Shown here one piece after another: positions 15,705-25,514 of a DNA stretch of 41,603 nt. Origin of the DNA: Bradyrhizobium sp. dw_411 (lineage in GTDB: Bacteria > Pseudomonadota > Alphaproteobacteria > Rhizobiales > Xanthobacteraceae); assembly GCF_018449695.1 (NCBI RefSeq), contig NZ_JAAVUY010000033.1:1-41603 (forward strand), read 5' to 3'. A model generated the notes under the pieces. That model was not told where the DNA came from, ran no database searches, and worked only from the letters and a program-made list of their open reading frames with translations. Numbering within the stretch: the stretch's first letter is position 1; every line of letters starts with the position of its first letter. The position numbers were made by a program, and so were the translations under genes.

Positions 15705-18704
15705 ATGTCCGAAAAGCCGCAAAAGTCCGACGCATCAGACTATTCCAAAACCCTTTATTTGCCGCAGACGGAATTTCCGATGCGCGCCGGTTTACCCCAG
15801 CGCGAGCCGGAAATCCTCAAACGCTGGAACGAGATCGGCCTCTACGGCAAATTGCGCGAGGCCGCCGCCGGCCGCGCCAAATTCGTGCTGCATGACGGCC
15901 CGCCCTATGCCAACGGCAACATCCATATCGGCCACTCCCTCAACAAGATCCTCAAGGATGTGGTGACCAAGAGCCAGCAGATGCTGGGCTTCGATTCCAA
16001 TTACGTGCCGGGCTGGGACTGCCATGGCCTGCCGATCGAATGGAAGATCGAGGAAGAGAACTACCGCTCCAAGGGCAAGCAGAAGCCGGACTTCCGGGAT
16101 TCGACCGCGATGGTGGCGTTCCGCCGGGAATGCCGCGCCTATGCCGGACACTGGCTCGACGTGCAGCGCGAGGAATTCAAGCGGCTCGGCATCATCGGCG
16201 ACTGGGATCATCCCTACGCCACCATGACCTATCCCGCCGAAGCGCAGATCGCGCGCGAACTGATGAAGTTCGCGACCAACGGCACGCTCTATCGCGGCTC
16301 CAAGCCCGTGATGTGGAGCGTGGTGGAGAAGACCGCGCTGGCGGAAGCCGAGGTCGAATACGAGGATTACACGTCGGATACGGTGTGGGTGAAATTTCCG
16401 GTCACCTCGCCGGCGCATGGCGTGCTGGCCGATGCGAGCATCGTGATCTGGACCACCACGCCATGGACGCTGCCCGGCAACCGCGCCATCAGCTTCTCGC
16501 CGAAAATTTCCTACGGCGTCTACAAGGTCACCGACGCGCCCGCGGATAATTGGGCCGTCAACGGCGACCTGCTGATCCTGGCCGATGCGCTGGCGGAAAG
16601 CGTATTCAAGCAGGCGCGCGTCACGGGTTACGAAAAAGTACGCGACCTGCCCGCCGACACGCTCGATGTCGTGGAATGCGCGCATCCGCTGAAAGGATTT
16701 AGCGGAGGCTACGAATTCACCGTGCCGTTGCTGCCCGGCGATCACGTCACCGACGACACCGGTACCGGCTTCGTCCATACCGCGCCGGGCCATGGCCGCG
16801 AGGACTTCGATGTCTGGATGTCGAACGCGCGCGAACTCGACCAGCGCGGCATCAACACCATCATCCCCTATACCGTCGATGAAAACGGCGCGCTGACCGA
16901 TCAGGCGCCGGGCTTCGAAGGTAAGCGCGTCATCAACGACAAGGGCGAAAAGGGTGACGCCAACGAGGCCGTGATCAAGGCCTTGATCGATGCCGGCAAA
17001 CTGCTGGCGCGTGGCCGGCTCAAACATCAATACCCGCATTCCTGGCGCTCGAAAAAACCGGTGATCTTCCGCAACACGCCGCAATGGTTCATCGCGATGG
17101 ACAAGGACATCGCGGATGCCGGCAAGGCGAAGCCCGGCGACAGCCTACGCGCCCGCGCGCTGCATGCGATATCCGTGACCCAATGGGTACCGCAGTCAGG
17201 CCAGAACCGCATCAACGGCATGATCAACAGCAAGCCCGACTGGGTGATCTCGCGCCAGCGCGCCTGGGGTGTGCCGATCGCCGTGTTCGTGCGCGAGAAA
17301 GGCGATGGTTCGGCCGAAATTTTGCAGGATGCCGCCGTCAACCAGCGCATCGCCGACGCGTTCGAAAAGGAAGGCGCCGACGCCTGGTATATGGACGGCG
17401 CGCGCGAACGCTTTCTCGGCTCATACGCCAATGAAGAGTGGAAGAAGGTCGACGACATCTGTGACGTCTGGTTCGACTCAGGCTCGACGCATGCTTTCGT
17501 GCTGGAAGACCCTGTCCACTTTCCGGGCCTGGCCGGCATCAAGCGCAAGGTCGATGGCGGCCAGGATACCGTGATGTATCTCGAGGGCAGCGACCAGCAC
17601 CGCGGCTGGTTCCAGTCCTCGCTGTTGGAAAGCTGCGGCACCCGTGGCCGCGCGCCGTTCGACATCGTGCTCACGCACGGCTTCACGCTGGACGAGAACG
17701 GCCGCAAGATGTCGAAGTCGGTGGGCAACACCGTCGAACCGCAAAAGATCATCGCGCAATCCGGCGCCGACATCCTGCGACTCTGGGTCTGCGCCACTGA
17801 CTATGCCGACGACCAGCGCATCGGCCCGGAAATCCTCAAAAACACCATCGAGACCTACCGCAAACTGCGCAACTCGATCCGCTGGATGCTCGGCACGCTG
17901 CATCACTTCAAGCCGGAGGATGCGGTCGCGCCCGCCAAGATGCCCGAACTGGAGCGGCTGATGCTGCACCAGCTCGCCGAACAGGCCGCAACCGTGCGCC
18001 AGGCCTATATTGATTTCGACTACAAGACCGTGGTTGCGAGTCTCTCGGCCTTCATGAACACCGAATTGTCGGCGTTCTATTTCGATATCCGTAAGGACAC
18101 GCTGTATTGCGATCCGCCGTCCTCGCTGGCGCGCAAGGCATCGCTTACCGCCATCGACATGATCTGCGACGCGATCCTGAAATGGTTCGCTCCGGTGCTC
18201 AGCTTCACCTGCGAGGAAGCGTGGCGGCTGTACCGGCCCGACGCGGAACCATCAGTGCATCTGACGCTGTTTCCGCAGGAGCTGGAAGATTTCCGCGACG
18301 ATGCGCTGGCGGCGAAATGGGAAATTATCCGCAACGTCCGCCGCGTCGTGACCGGCGCGCTGGAAGTCGAGCGCGCGGCAAAACGCATCGGCTCTTCGCT
18401 GGAAGCCTCGCCGATGGTCTACGTGTCCGACAAGAATATCTTCGCCACGCTGTTCGACATCGACCTCGCCGAGGTCTGCATCACCTCGAATGCGATGGTG
18501 ACCAATGACGACGCGCCGGCTGACGCGTTCCGGCTCAACGACGTCGCGGGTGTCGCCGTCGTGGTCGAGAAGGCGCAGGGCATCAAATGCGCGCGGTCGT
18601 GGAAGATCCTGCCGACCGTCGGCGAAGACGCCGAATACCCCGACGTGTCGCCGCGCGACGCGCAGGCGCTACGCGAATGGAAGGCGCTGGGAGTGGCGGT
18701 TTGA
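15705..18704 (+). CDS. ileS: isoleucyl-tRNA synthetase
   Basis: 999 residues, class I synthetase that charges tRNA-Ile and edits mischarged valine. The HIGH motif is HIGH itself (74-77, in GNIHIGHSLNK) and KMSKS is at 668-672. The CP1 editing domain lies between, with TTTPWTLPGNRA and DTGTGFVHTAPGHG. The C-terminal zinc ribbon seen in E. coli is reduced to KCARSWKILPTVGED, where only the first of four metal cysteines survives. I chose the ATG at 15705; a TTG 21 bases earlier is possible. The 245-base leader has a weak CTGAG/CTCAG hairpin and no recognisable T-box. Its stop overlaps the lspA TTG start. Confidence 0.96.
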   Translation: MSEKPQKSDASDYSKTLYLPQTEFPMRAGLPQREPEILKRWNEIGLYGKLREAAAGRAKFVLHDGPPYANGNIHIGHSLNKILKDVVTKSQQMLGFDSNYVPGWDCHGLPIEWKIEEENYRSKGKQKPDFRDSTAMVAFRRECRAYAGHWLDVQREEFKRLGIIGDWDHPYATMTYPAEAQIARELMKFATNGTLYRGSKPVMWSVVEKTALAEAEVEYEDYTSDTVWVKFPVTSPAHGVLADASIVIWTTTPWTLPGNRAISFSPKISYGVYKVTDAPADNWAVNGDLLILADALAESVFKQARVTGYEKVRDLPADTLDVVECAHPLKGFSGGYEFTVPLLPGDHVTDDTGTGFVHTAPGHGREDFDVWMSNARELDQRGINTIIPYTVDENGALTDQAPGFEGKRVINDKGEKGDANEAVIKALIDAGKLLARGRLKHQYPHSWRSKKPVIFRNTPQWFIAMDKDIADAGKAKPGDSLRARALHAISVTQWVPQSGQNRINGMINSKPDWVISRQRAWGVPIAVFVREKGDGSAEILQDAAVNQRIADAFEKEGADAWYMDGARERFLGSYANEEWKKVDDICDVWFDSGSTHAFVLEDPVHFPGLAGIKRKVDGGQDTVMYLEGSDQHRGWFQSSLLESCGTRGRAPFDIVLTHGFTLDENGRKMSKSVGNTVEPQKIIAQSGADILRLWVCATDYADDQRIGPEILKNTIETYRKLRNSIRWMLGTLHHFKPEDAVAPAKMPELERLMLHQLAEQAATVRQAYIDFDYKTVVASLSAFMNTELSAFYFDIRKDTLYCDPPSSLARKASLTAIDMICDAILKWFAPVLSFTCEEAWRLYRPDAEPSVHLTLFPQELEDFRDDALAAKWEIIRNVRRVVTGALEVERAAKRIGSSLEASPMVYVSDKNIFATLFDIDLAEVCITSNAMVTNDDAPADAFRLNDVAGVAVVVEKAQGIKCARSWKILPTVGEDAEYPDVSPRDAQALREWKALGVAV

Positions 18705-19198
18705 ACGCCAATTTGCGCCCCGGCGTGATCGCCGCCATCGCCGCGCTGGCGCTGGATCAGACCTCCAAGCTCTGGCTGCTGTTCGTGTTCGACATCGGCC
18801 ACCGCGGCGCGGTGAAGCTGACGCCGTTCCTGGATCTGGTGCTGGCCTGGAATGTCGGGATCAGTTTCGGCTGGTTCCAGAATGACAGCCCGCTGGCCCA
18901 GATCATCCTGATGCTGGTCAAGGCCGTGGCGGTGATCGTGCTGGCGATCTGGATGGCGCGCTCCCGCACCCCCATCGCGACCATCGCGCTCGGCCTGATC
19001 ATCGGCGGGGCCATCGGCAACGCCATCGACCGCTTCGCCTATGGCGCAGTGGTCGATTTCGCCCTGTTCCATGTCCAGATCGGGGGTAAAATCTTCAATT
19101 GGTATGTGTTTAACCTTGCCGATGTGGCGATTGTTGCCGGGGTAGCAGGCCTGTTGTATGATTCCTTCCTGGGGGTACCCGCCGCAAAAGCGCCCTGA
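18701..19198 (+). CDS. lspA: lipoprotein signal peptidase (signal peptidase II)
   Basis: 165 residues from a TTG start that overlaps the ileS stop (TTGA), with GGGAG 7 bases upstream. Signal peptidase II is an inner-membrane aspartyl protease that cleaves prolipoproteins before the lipidated cysteine. I see four hydrophobic helices and both catalytic Asp boxes: GNAIDRFAYGAVVDF, with NWYVFNLADVAI after it. ALDQTSKLWLL near the N-terminus is typical. Translation is probably coupled to ileS. Confidence 0.94.
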   Translation: MNANLRPGVIAAIAALALDQTSKLWLLFVFDIGHRGAVKLTPFLDLVLAWNVGISFGWFQNDSPLAQIILMLVKAVAVIVLAIWMARSRTPIATIALGLIIGGAIGNAIDRFAYGAVVDFALFHVQIGGKIFNWYVFNLADVAIVAGVAGLLYDSFLGVPAAKAP

Positions 19199-19296
19199 TC
19201 CCGGCTGATACGGACCCTCGGCCTGAAGGTTGAAGGCGTGGAGATTGCGCCCGGGGATTGGCGATCCACGTGAAATTTTTGAACGGGAACAACGCG

Positions 19297-20118
19297 ATGC
19301 TCGAGACCGAATTTAACGGTTGGATGATGCGGAGTTCATCGAGAGCGCCAGCGCGTGCGCTTCGGCTTGGCGCCATCAGTTCTGGCGTTATTCTGGGACT
19401 TACCCTTGTGATGACGGCCAGCGCCGCGCGTGCGGCAGACGACGACAGGTCGTTCACGGAAAGATTCGTCGACGGCTTCAAGGACACCATTCGCGGCGCG
19501 ACCATGGATAATCGCGGGATCGACTATCGCGAACGATCTCCGCTGGTGGTCCCTCCCACTCTCGATCTCCCGCCGCCGGTTACCGCGTCGAAGGCGCCGC
19601 AGGTTACCAACTGGCCGAAAGATCCGGACGAGAAGCAGCGCAAGGCCATCATCGCCGCCAAGAAGAAGAGCGCGCCACCGGTCGTCGCGGTCGCTCCCGC
19701 TGCTGTACAGGACGCCACGCCTCGCCCGATCAACATCGCTCCGCCCGTCGTCGAGGCGCCCGCCCCGACCCCCGATATGATCCGTCCGAACCATGCGATG
19801 GACTCGAATGGAACGGCCAGGACCGATCCTGTCTACGACCAGCCCGGGGATCTGTTCAAAGGCGGCGCAAGCACCGCACTCGACGGGATAGGCTTGGGCG
19901 GCTTCGGTAATCTTTTCGGCGGCAAGAAAGACGAGCCGAGCTTGCCGCCTGGCACCGAACCGTCGCGCGAAGCCCTGACCCAGCCTCCGTCCGGCTACCA
20001 GACGCCGTCTACCAGCTACCCCTACGCCGTTGAATCGAAGGGTATCTTCAGCGGGCAATCGAACGAGAAACCGCCCCCCGGCGCCCAATCGTCCAGCGCT
20101 TCCAGCGTGGTACACTAA
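19297..20118 (+). CDS. exported Pro-rich protein resembling DUF3035 (BamF-like)
   Basis: 273 residues from the ATG at 19297; TTG and GTG codons up to 39 bases earlier are alternatives. A signal peptide (cut near SAARA) is followed by DDDRSFTERFVDGFKD, then ERSPLVVPPTLDLPPP, which resembles the 'aPLvvPPdf.LrpP' signature of DUF3035, a group proposed as an extra subunit of the outer-membrane assembly complex. NWPKDPDEKQRKA also fits. Most of the remainder is Pro/Ala/Ser-rich and probably disordered, with a Gly-rich stretch GGFGNLFGGKK. No lipobox cysteine is evident, unlike typical Bam lipoproteins. Position between lspA and two M16 genes supports the assignment. Confidence 0.65.
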   Translation: MLETEFNGWMMRSSSRAPARALRLGAISSGVILGLTLVMTASAARAADDDRSFTERFVDGFKDTIRGATMDNRGIDYRERSPLVVPPTLDLPPPVTASKAPQVTNWPKDPDEKQRKAIIAAKKKSAPPVVAVAPAAVQDATPRPINIAPPVVEAPAPTPDMIRPNHAMDSNGTARTDPVYDQPGDLFKGGASTALDGIGLGGFGNLFGGKKDEPSLPPGTEPSREALTQPPSGYQTPSTSYPYAVESKGIFSGQSNEKPPPGAQSSSASSVVH

Positions 20119-20224
20119 CGCTATCTGTATCCCGGCGGCTTCGTGACGCTCATCGCCACCGCATATCTTACGCTGCCGTGATCTCCCCCGAACGTTTCAG
20201 TTCGGACTTTCCAGATAGGCCAGA

Positions 20225-21613
20225 ATGACCTTGCACCGCTTTGCCGTTCCGTTGTTCGCCGCGCTGCTGCCGGCGTTCGCAATCCCCGCAAGCGGCGCTT
20301 TCGCGCAGACCACCGTTACCTCGGCGCCTCCCGCCACCTTTACCCTCAGCAACGGTCTTGTGGTGGTGGTGATCCCGGATCACCGCACGCCGGTGGTTAC
20401 GCAAATGATCTGGTACAAGGTCGGCTCGGCCGACGAGACCCCGGGCAAATCGGGCCTGGCGCATTTTCTCGAACACTTGATGTTCAAAGGCACCAGCAAA
20501 CATCCGGCCGGCGAGTTCACCCAGGCCGTACTGCGTGCCGGCGGCAACGAGAACGCCTTCACCTCGACCGACTACACCGGCTATTTTCAGCGCGTGCCGA
20601 GCGAACAACTCCCCAGGATGATGGAGTTCGAGGCCGATCGCATGACCGGCCTGATCCTGAAGGACGAAAACGTGCTGCCGGAGCGCGACGTCGTGCTCGA
20701 AGAATTCAACATGCGGGTGGCCAACAATCCGGAAGCGCGGCTGACCGAGCAGATCATGGCTGCGCTTTATCTCAATCATCCCTACGGCCGTCCCGTGATC
20801 GGCTGGCACCAGGAAATCGAGAAGCTCGATCGCGAAGATGCGCTGGCGTTCTACAAGCGCTTCTATGCGCCGAACAACGCAACACTGGTGATCGCCGGCG
20901 ACGTCGAGGCCAAGGATATCCGCCCGATGGTGGAGCGGACATTCGGTCCCGTCCCGTCACAGCCCGCGATACCGGTACTGCGCCTGCGGCCACAGGAACC
21001 CGAGCCGGCCGCGCCGCGCACCGTGACGCTGTCCGACGCCAGGGTCGAACAGCCGAGCCTGCGGCGTTATTATCTCGTACCCTCCGCGACCACCGGTGCA
21101 GTGGGAGAAAGCCAGGTGCTCGACGTGCTCGCGCAATTGATGGGCGGCGGCAGCAATTCCTACCTCAATCGCAGGCTGGTCGTGGACAAGCCGCTCGCGG
21201 TCAGCGCCAGCGCCGGCTACCAGGGCACCTCGCTCGACGCGACGCAGTTCTCGATCTCGGCCGCGCCCCGCGCGGGCGTCGAATTCGCGCAAGTCGAGCA
21301 GGTTATCGACGAGGTGATTGCGGACATCGAACAAAACGGCGTTCGCGCCGAGGATCTCGAACGCGTCAAGACGCAACTGATCGCGGAGGCCATCTACGCC
21401 CAGGACAATCAGGCGACGCTGGCGCGCTGGTACGGCGGCGCGCTCACTACCGGGCTCAGCATTGAGGATATCCGAAGCTGGCCGGATCGCATTCGCGCCG
21501 TCACCGCCGAACAGGTCCGGCAGGCCGCGGAAAAATGGCTCGACAAGAAACGTTCCGTGACCGGCTATCTGATCAAGGCGGCCCCGCCGAAACGTGAGGA
21601 GAAGCGCTCGTGA
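20225..21613 (+). CDS. M16 family zinc metallopeptidase, catalytic subunit
   Basis: 462 residues with a signal peptide (cut near GAFA). The inverted zinc motif HxxEH is intact as HFLEH (80-84), and the third ligand is likely Glu160 in VVLEEFNMR, 75 residues later, the usual M16 spacing. FGPVP and the second half-domain follow. M16 peptidases enclose and degrade small unfolded peptides; this one is probably periplasmic. The next gene starts with a GTG inside its stop region (GTGA overlap), so the two are made together, very likely as a heterodimer of active and inactive subunits like mitochondrial processing peptidase. Confidence 0.92.
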   Translation: MTLHRFAVPLFAALLPAFAIPASGAFAQTTVTSAPPATFTLSNGLVVVVIPDHRTPVVTQMIWYKVGSADETPGKSGLAHFLEHLMFKGTSKHPAGEFTQAVLRAGGNENAFTSTDYTGYFQRVPSEQLPRMMEFEADRMTGLILKDENVLPERDVVLEEFNMRVANNPEARLTEQIMAALYLNHPYGRPVIGWHQEIEKLDREDALAFYKRFYAPNNATLVIAGDVEAKDIRPMVERTFGPVPSQPAIPVLRLRPQEPEPAAPRTVTLSDARVEQPSLRRYYLVPSATTGAVGESQVLDVLAQLMGGGSNSYLNRRLVVDKPLAVSASAGYQGTSLDATQFSISAAPRAGVEFAQVEQVIDEVIADIEQNGVRAEDLERVKTQLIAEAIYAQDNQATLARWYGGALTTGLSIEDIRSWPDRIRAVTAEQVRQAAEKWLDKKRSVTGYLIKAAPPKREEKRS

Positions 21614-23034
21614 CCGGTCCCATCGTTGGCTCGCGGCGTTTTCTCAGCCTACGGCGCTCTCCTAGCCTGCGGCGCTTGGCCTTCATTTTCGCCGCATGCC
21701 TGACGATGCTGTCATGGGCACCGACGCCGTCGCACGCCGCGGCCAAGATCCAGCATCTGGTTTCGCCCGGCGGCATCGAAGCCTGGTTCGTGCAGGACGC
21801 CACCGTACCGTTGATCGCGATGGAATATGCCTTCGGCGGCGGCTCGGCACAGGACCCGGCCGACAAGGCCGGCGTCGCCAATATGGTCGCCGATCTGATC
21901 GATGAAGGCTCGGGCGACTTGGACTCCCAGGCGTTCCACGAGCGCCTCGACCGCCGCGCCATCGAATTGAGTTTCAGCGCGACACGGGATTATTTCCGTG
22001 GTTCGCTGCGCATGCTCAAGGACAACAAGGACGAGGCGTTCGACCTGTTGCGGCTATCGCTGACATCAGCGCATTTCGAGAACGCCGACGTCGAGCGTAT
22101 CCGCACGCAGTTACTCTCGGGCCTCCGGCGTGACACCTCGAATCCCGGCGCACTTGCGAGTCGCAAATTCCTGGAAATCGCCTTCGACGATCACCCCTAT
22201 GGGCGCCAGGCCAGCGGCACGCTGGAAAGCCTTCCGACCATCACGGTTGCCGATTTGAAGGACTATGTCCGTCGCGTGCTGGCCAGGGACACTCTTAGGA
22301 TCGCCGTGGTCGGCGATATCGATGCTGTTTCGCTCGGCAAATTGCTCGACCGGACGTTTGGCGGCTTGCCGGCCAAGGCCAGTCTCACGCCCGTCGCCGA
22401 TATCGAAGCTGTGAAGCCGCCGCAGCGTGCCTTCATCCCGCTCGACGTGCCGCAGACCGTGGTGACATTCGGCGGCCCCGGCATCCGGCGCAACGATCCG
22501 GATTTCATGGCCGGCTATGTCGTCAACCACATTCTCGGCGGCGGCACGCTGTCGTCGCGGCTCTACCGCGAAGTTCGCGAGAAGCGCGGCCTCGCTTATT
22601 CGGTCTATGATGCGCTGTTATGGATGGATCATTCCGCGCTATTCGTCGGCAATACCGGGACCCGCGCCGATCGCGCCGGCGAAACGGTCGCGGCCGTCGA
22701 GAGTGAAATCCGCCGCATGGCCGAGAACGGCCCGACCCAGCAGGAACTGGACGAAGCCAAGTCGTATCTCAAGGGCTCACAAATGCTGGCGCTCGACACC
22801 TCCTCGAAACTGGCGTCGGCGTTGCTGCAATACCAGTTGGACCGGCTTCCGATCGACTACATCGAGAAACGCAATGCCATCGTGGACGCCGTCACCCTCG
22901 ATGGCGCCAAAAGGGCCGCCCAACGCCTGTGGGGGCAAGGCCTGATTACCGTGATCGTCGGCCGCCCGCCGGCCACAGCCCAGCCTGCAGCCGCCACGGC
23001 ACCGCCCAGCACCAATCAACCCAAAGCGAACTGA
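21610..23034 (+). CDS. M16 family peptidase-like protein, non-catalytic partner
   Basis: 474 residues with a signal peptide ending near SHAAA. It has the M16 fold, but the zinc motif is missing: the HFLEH position reads VANMVADLIDEGS. It keeps the Arg/Tyr substrate-binding segment of the second half (GGGTLSSRLYREVREKRGLAYSVYD), the pattern of regulatory or substrate-binding M16 subunits. The GTG start overlaps the stop of the active subunit by four bases. The C-terminus ends in an Ala/Pro/Thr-rich tail. It very likely pairs with the preceding gene product. Confidence 0.9.
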   Translation: MTGPIVGSRRFLSLRRSPSLRRLAFIFAACLTMLSWAPTPSHAAAKIQHLVSPGGIEAWFVQDATVPLIAMEYAFGGGSAQDPADKAGVANMVADLIDEGSGDLDSQAFHERLDRRAIELSFSATRDYFRGSLRMLKDNKDEAFDLLRLSLTSAHFENADVERIRTQLLSGLRRDTSNPGALASRKFLEIAFDDHPYGRQASGTLESLPTITVADLKDYVRRVLARDTLRIAVVGDIDAVSLGKLLDRTFGGLPAKASLTPVADIEAVKPPQRAFIPLDVPQTVVTFGGPGIRRNDPDFMAGYVVNHILGGGTLSSRLYREVREKRGLAYSVYDALLWMDHSALFVGNTGTRADRAGETVAAVESEIRRMAENGPTQQELDEAKSYLKGSQMLALDTSSKLASALLQYQLDRLPIDYIEKRNAIVDAVTLDGAKRAAQRLWGQGLITVIVGRPPATAQPAAATAPPSTNQPKAN

Positions 23035-23169
23035 TCCAAAGCCGGTTAAATCCGCAGCGGCTGCGCAGCCGCCGGAAACAGTTCCTCGTCCTTCAGCGCC
23101 GCACATAAAAACGCTATCCTCAGGGCTGCCCGATTCCCGTCAGGGGAAATCCTGCCTTTTGGTGACGCC

Positions 23170-23586
23170 ATGCTGCGGATTTCCCGCGACCTCACGATCG
23201 ACGAGAACGACATCGAGATCAGTTTTGTGCGCGCCTCTGGTCCGGGCGGGCAGAACGTCAACAAGCTTTCGACCGCGGCGCAATTGCGGTTCGATACAAG
23301 GCGGATCACGCTGCCTTCCGATGCGCAGATGCGGCTCGACCGGCTCGCCGGCCAGCGGATGACCAAGGACGGCGTGATCGTGATCCATGCGCAACGTTTC
23401 CGCACCCAGGAGCGCAACCGCGCCGATGCGATCGACCGCCTGCTGGAACTGCTGCGCGAAGCCATGACACGGCCGATCGTCCGGCGCCCGACCAAGCCGA
23501 CGCTGGGATCGAAAAAGCGCCGTCTCGAAGGCAAAAAGCGCCGCAGCGACGTCAAGGCGAAGCGCTCGGGCGGATTTGACGATTGA
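23170..23586 (+). CDS. arfB: alternative ribosome-rescue factor B (peptidyl-tRNA hydrolase ArfB)
   Basis: 138 residues. It hydrolyses peptidyl-tRNA on ribosomes stalled without a stop codon. The catalytic GGQ (26-28) sits in the release-factor motif SGPGGQNVNKLST. The C-terminus is the expected highly basic tail (GSKKRRLEGKKRR, VKAKRSGGF) that enters the empty mRNA channel. There is no stop-codon recognition domain, which separates it from RF1 and RF2. It lies alone between the M16 pair and mutL. Confidence 0.95.
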   Translation: MLRISRDLTIDENDIEISFVRASGPGGQNVNKLSTAAQLRFDTRRITLPSDAQMRLDRLAGQRMTKDGVIVIHAQRFRTQERNRADAIDRLLELLREAMTRPIVRRPTKPTLGSKKRRLEGKKRRSDVKAKRSGGFDD

Positions 23587-23682
23587 GGCCATCAAGGGTG
23601 GGGAGATGTGCCTTCGCGCCCTCCCAAGGCCCCTTAAAAGTCCCTACATTGAGCCTGTATTCCACGAGCCACTTCAGAGCCC

Positions 23683-25497
23683 ATGCCCGTCCGCCAGCTT
23701 CCCGAACAGGTCGTCAACCGTATCGCCGCCGGCGAGGTGGTCGAGCGGCCGGCGAGCGTGGTCAAGGAACTGGTAGAGAACGCGATCGATGCCGGCTCGA
23801 GCCGGATCGACATTTTCACCGATGGCGGCGGGCGGCGGCGGATCGGCATTACCGACGATGGCGATGGCATGACCTCGCGCGACCTGGCGCTGGCGGTGGA
23901 TCGCCATGCCACTTCCAAGCTCGACAATGAAGACCTCCTGCAGATCCGCACGCTGGGATTTCGCGGCGAGGCGCTGCCCTCGATCGGCGCGGTGGCGAAG
24001 CTCGGCATCACCACGCGCCACGCCAACGAGCCGCATGCCTGGTCGCTGTCGGTCGAAGGCGGCGAGAAATCCGCGATCATGCCAGCGGCGCTGTCCCGCG
24101 GCACCCGCGTCGAGGTCAGCGATCTGTTTTACGCGACGCCGGCGCGACTGAAATTCCTCAAGACCGATCGCACCGAAGCCGAGGCGATCCGCGAGGTGGT
24201 GCGCCGCCTCGCAATGGCGCGGCCCGATATCGCCTTCACGCTGGCCGGCGAGGAGCGCGCGCCGGTGACCTGGGCCGCGGCCTTGCCCGGCGCTGCCGGC
24301 CGGCTGACGCGGCTCGGCGATATATTGGGTGCGGATTTTCGCGCCAGCGCGATCGAAGTGCGCGCCGAACGCGACGGCGTCGTGGTCGAAGGCTTTGCCG
24401 CCGCACCCTCTCTCACGCGCGCCAACGCGCTCGGGCAATATCTGTTCGTCAATGGCCGGCCGGTACGCGACAAGCTGATTTTGGGCGCAGTACGCGCGGC
24501 CTATTCCGATTATCTGCCGCGCGACCGCCATCCCGTGGTCGCGCTGTTCGTGACATCCGATCCTCAGGAGGTCGATGCCAATGTGCATCCGGCCAAGACC
24601 GAAGTGCGGTTCCGCAATGCCGGTCTGGTCCGAGCGCTGATCGTCCATGCGCTCAAGGAAGGTCTCGCCCGCGAAGGCAAGCGCACCGCAGCCAACAGCG
24701 ATGGCGCCGCTCTCGCTTCGTTCCGCCCCTCCTTTGCGCCTGCGCCCCGCACCAGTTGGGATTGGCGCCGCTCGCCGGCACTTCCGGTCGGACCGATGTC
24801 GGCGTTCGAGAGCGCCGCCGCATCGGCCTTTGCCGAGCCGGGACAGGCCGCGTTCGACGTCGGCACCCCCACCGCGGATGTGCGTTTCGAGGCCGCGCCA
24901 TCGCCCGACCTGCTCGATCGCCCGCTCGGCGCGGCGCGAACGCAGATCCACGAGACCTATATCGTGTCGCAGACCCGCGACGGCCTCGTGGTGGTGGATC
25001 AGCACGCCGCGCATGAGCGCATCGTCTATGAAAAACTGAAGGCCTCGCTGGCGAAAAACGGCGTGCAGCGGCAGATCCTGCTGATCCCCGATATCGTCGA
25101 GCTCGACGAGGCTACGGTCGAACGACTGGTCGCGCGGGCCGACGAACTCGCATCATTTGGGTTGGCGATCGAATCCTTCGGACCAGGCGCGGTCGCGGTG
25201 CGCGAAACGCCATCACTGCTCGGCAAGACCGACGCCGGATCGCTGCTGCGTGACCTCGCCGAACACATGGCCGAATGGGACGAAGCGTTGCCGCTGGAGC
25301 GGCGCCTGATGCACGTCGCGGCCACCATGGCCTGCCACGGCTCGGTGCGCGCGGGGCGAAGGCTCAAGCCGGAAGAAATGAACGCACTGTTGCGCGAGAT
25401 GGAAGACACCCCGAATTCCGGGCAATGCAACCACGGCCGGCCGACTTATGTCGAGTTGAAGCTCGCGGATATCGAGCGGCTGTTCGGGCGAAGGTAG
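23683..25497 (+). CDS. mutL: DNA mismatch repair protein MutL
   Basis: 604 residues. The N-terminal GHKL ATPase has its motifs: ELVENAIDAGSS, DDGDGM, RHATSKL and GFRGEALPSIG. A variable Pro/Ala-rich linker (about 330-420) leads to the C-terminal dimerisation domain. That domain carries DQHAAHERIVYE, matching the MutL endonuclease motif DQHA-x2-E-x4-E, with the late CNHGRPTYVEL. MutL is therefore probably a nicking enzyme itself, consistent with alphaproteobacteria lacking MutH. It converges on rsmD across a palindromic repeat. Confidence 0.96.
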   Translation: MPVRQLPEQVVNRIAAGEVVERPASVVKELVENAIDAGSSRIDIFTDGGGRRRIGITDDGDGMTSRDLALAVDRHATSKLDNEDLLQIRTLGFRGEALPSIGAVAKLGITTRHANEPHAWSLSVEGGEKSAIMPAALSRGTRVEVSDLFYATPARLKFLKTDRTEAEAIREVVRRLAMARPDIAFTLAGEERAPVTWAAALPGAAGRLTRLGDILGADFRASAIEVRAERDGVVVEGFAAAPSLTRANALGQYLFVNGRPVRDKLILGAVRAAYSDYLPRDRHPVVALFVTSDPQEVDANVHPAKTEVRFRNAGLVRALIVHALKEGLAREGKRTAANSDGAALASFRPSFAPAPRTSWDWRRSPALPVGPMSAFESAAASAFAEPGQAAFDVGTPTADVRFEAAPSPDLLDRPLGAARTQIHETYIVSQTRDGLVVVDQHAAHERIVYEKLKASLAKNGVQRQILLIPDIVELDEATVERLVARADELASFGLAIESFGPGAVAVRETPSLLGKTDAGSLLRDLAEHMAEWDEALPLERRLMHVAATMACHGSVRAGRRLKPEEMNALLREMEDTPNSGQCNHGRPTYVELKLADIERLFGRR

Positions 25498-25514
25498 AGT
25501 TCAGCGATCTCCGC

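Noticed and set aside
15792..17084. 430-residue minus-strand frame inside ileS
   Set aside because: Entirely antisense to a canonical isoleucyl-tRNA synthetase and without recognisable motifs.
23057..23072. 16-base perfect palindrome GCGGCTGCGCAGCCGC after the M16 pair
   Set aside because: Short, GC-only sequence with no T tract or second copy in the window; chance is likely in such GC-rich DNA.
23674..25014. 446-residue minus-strand frame opposite mutL
   Set aside because: Antisense to an intact mutL; composition is that of a shadow frame.
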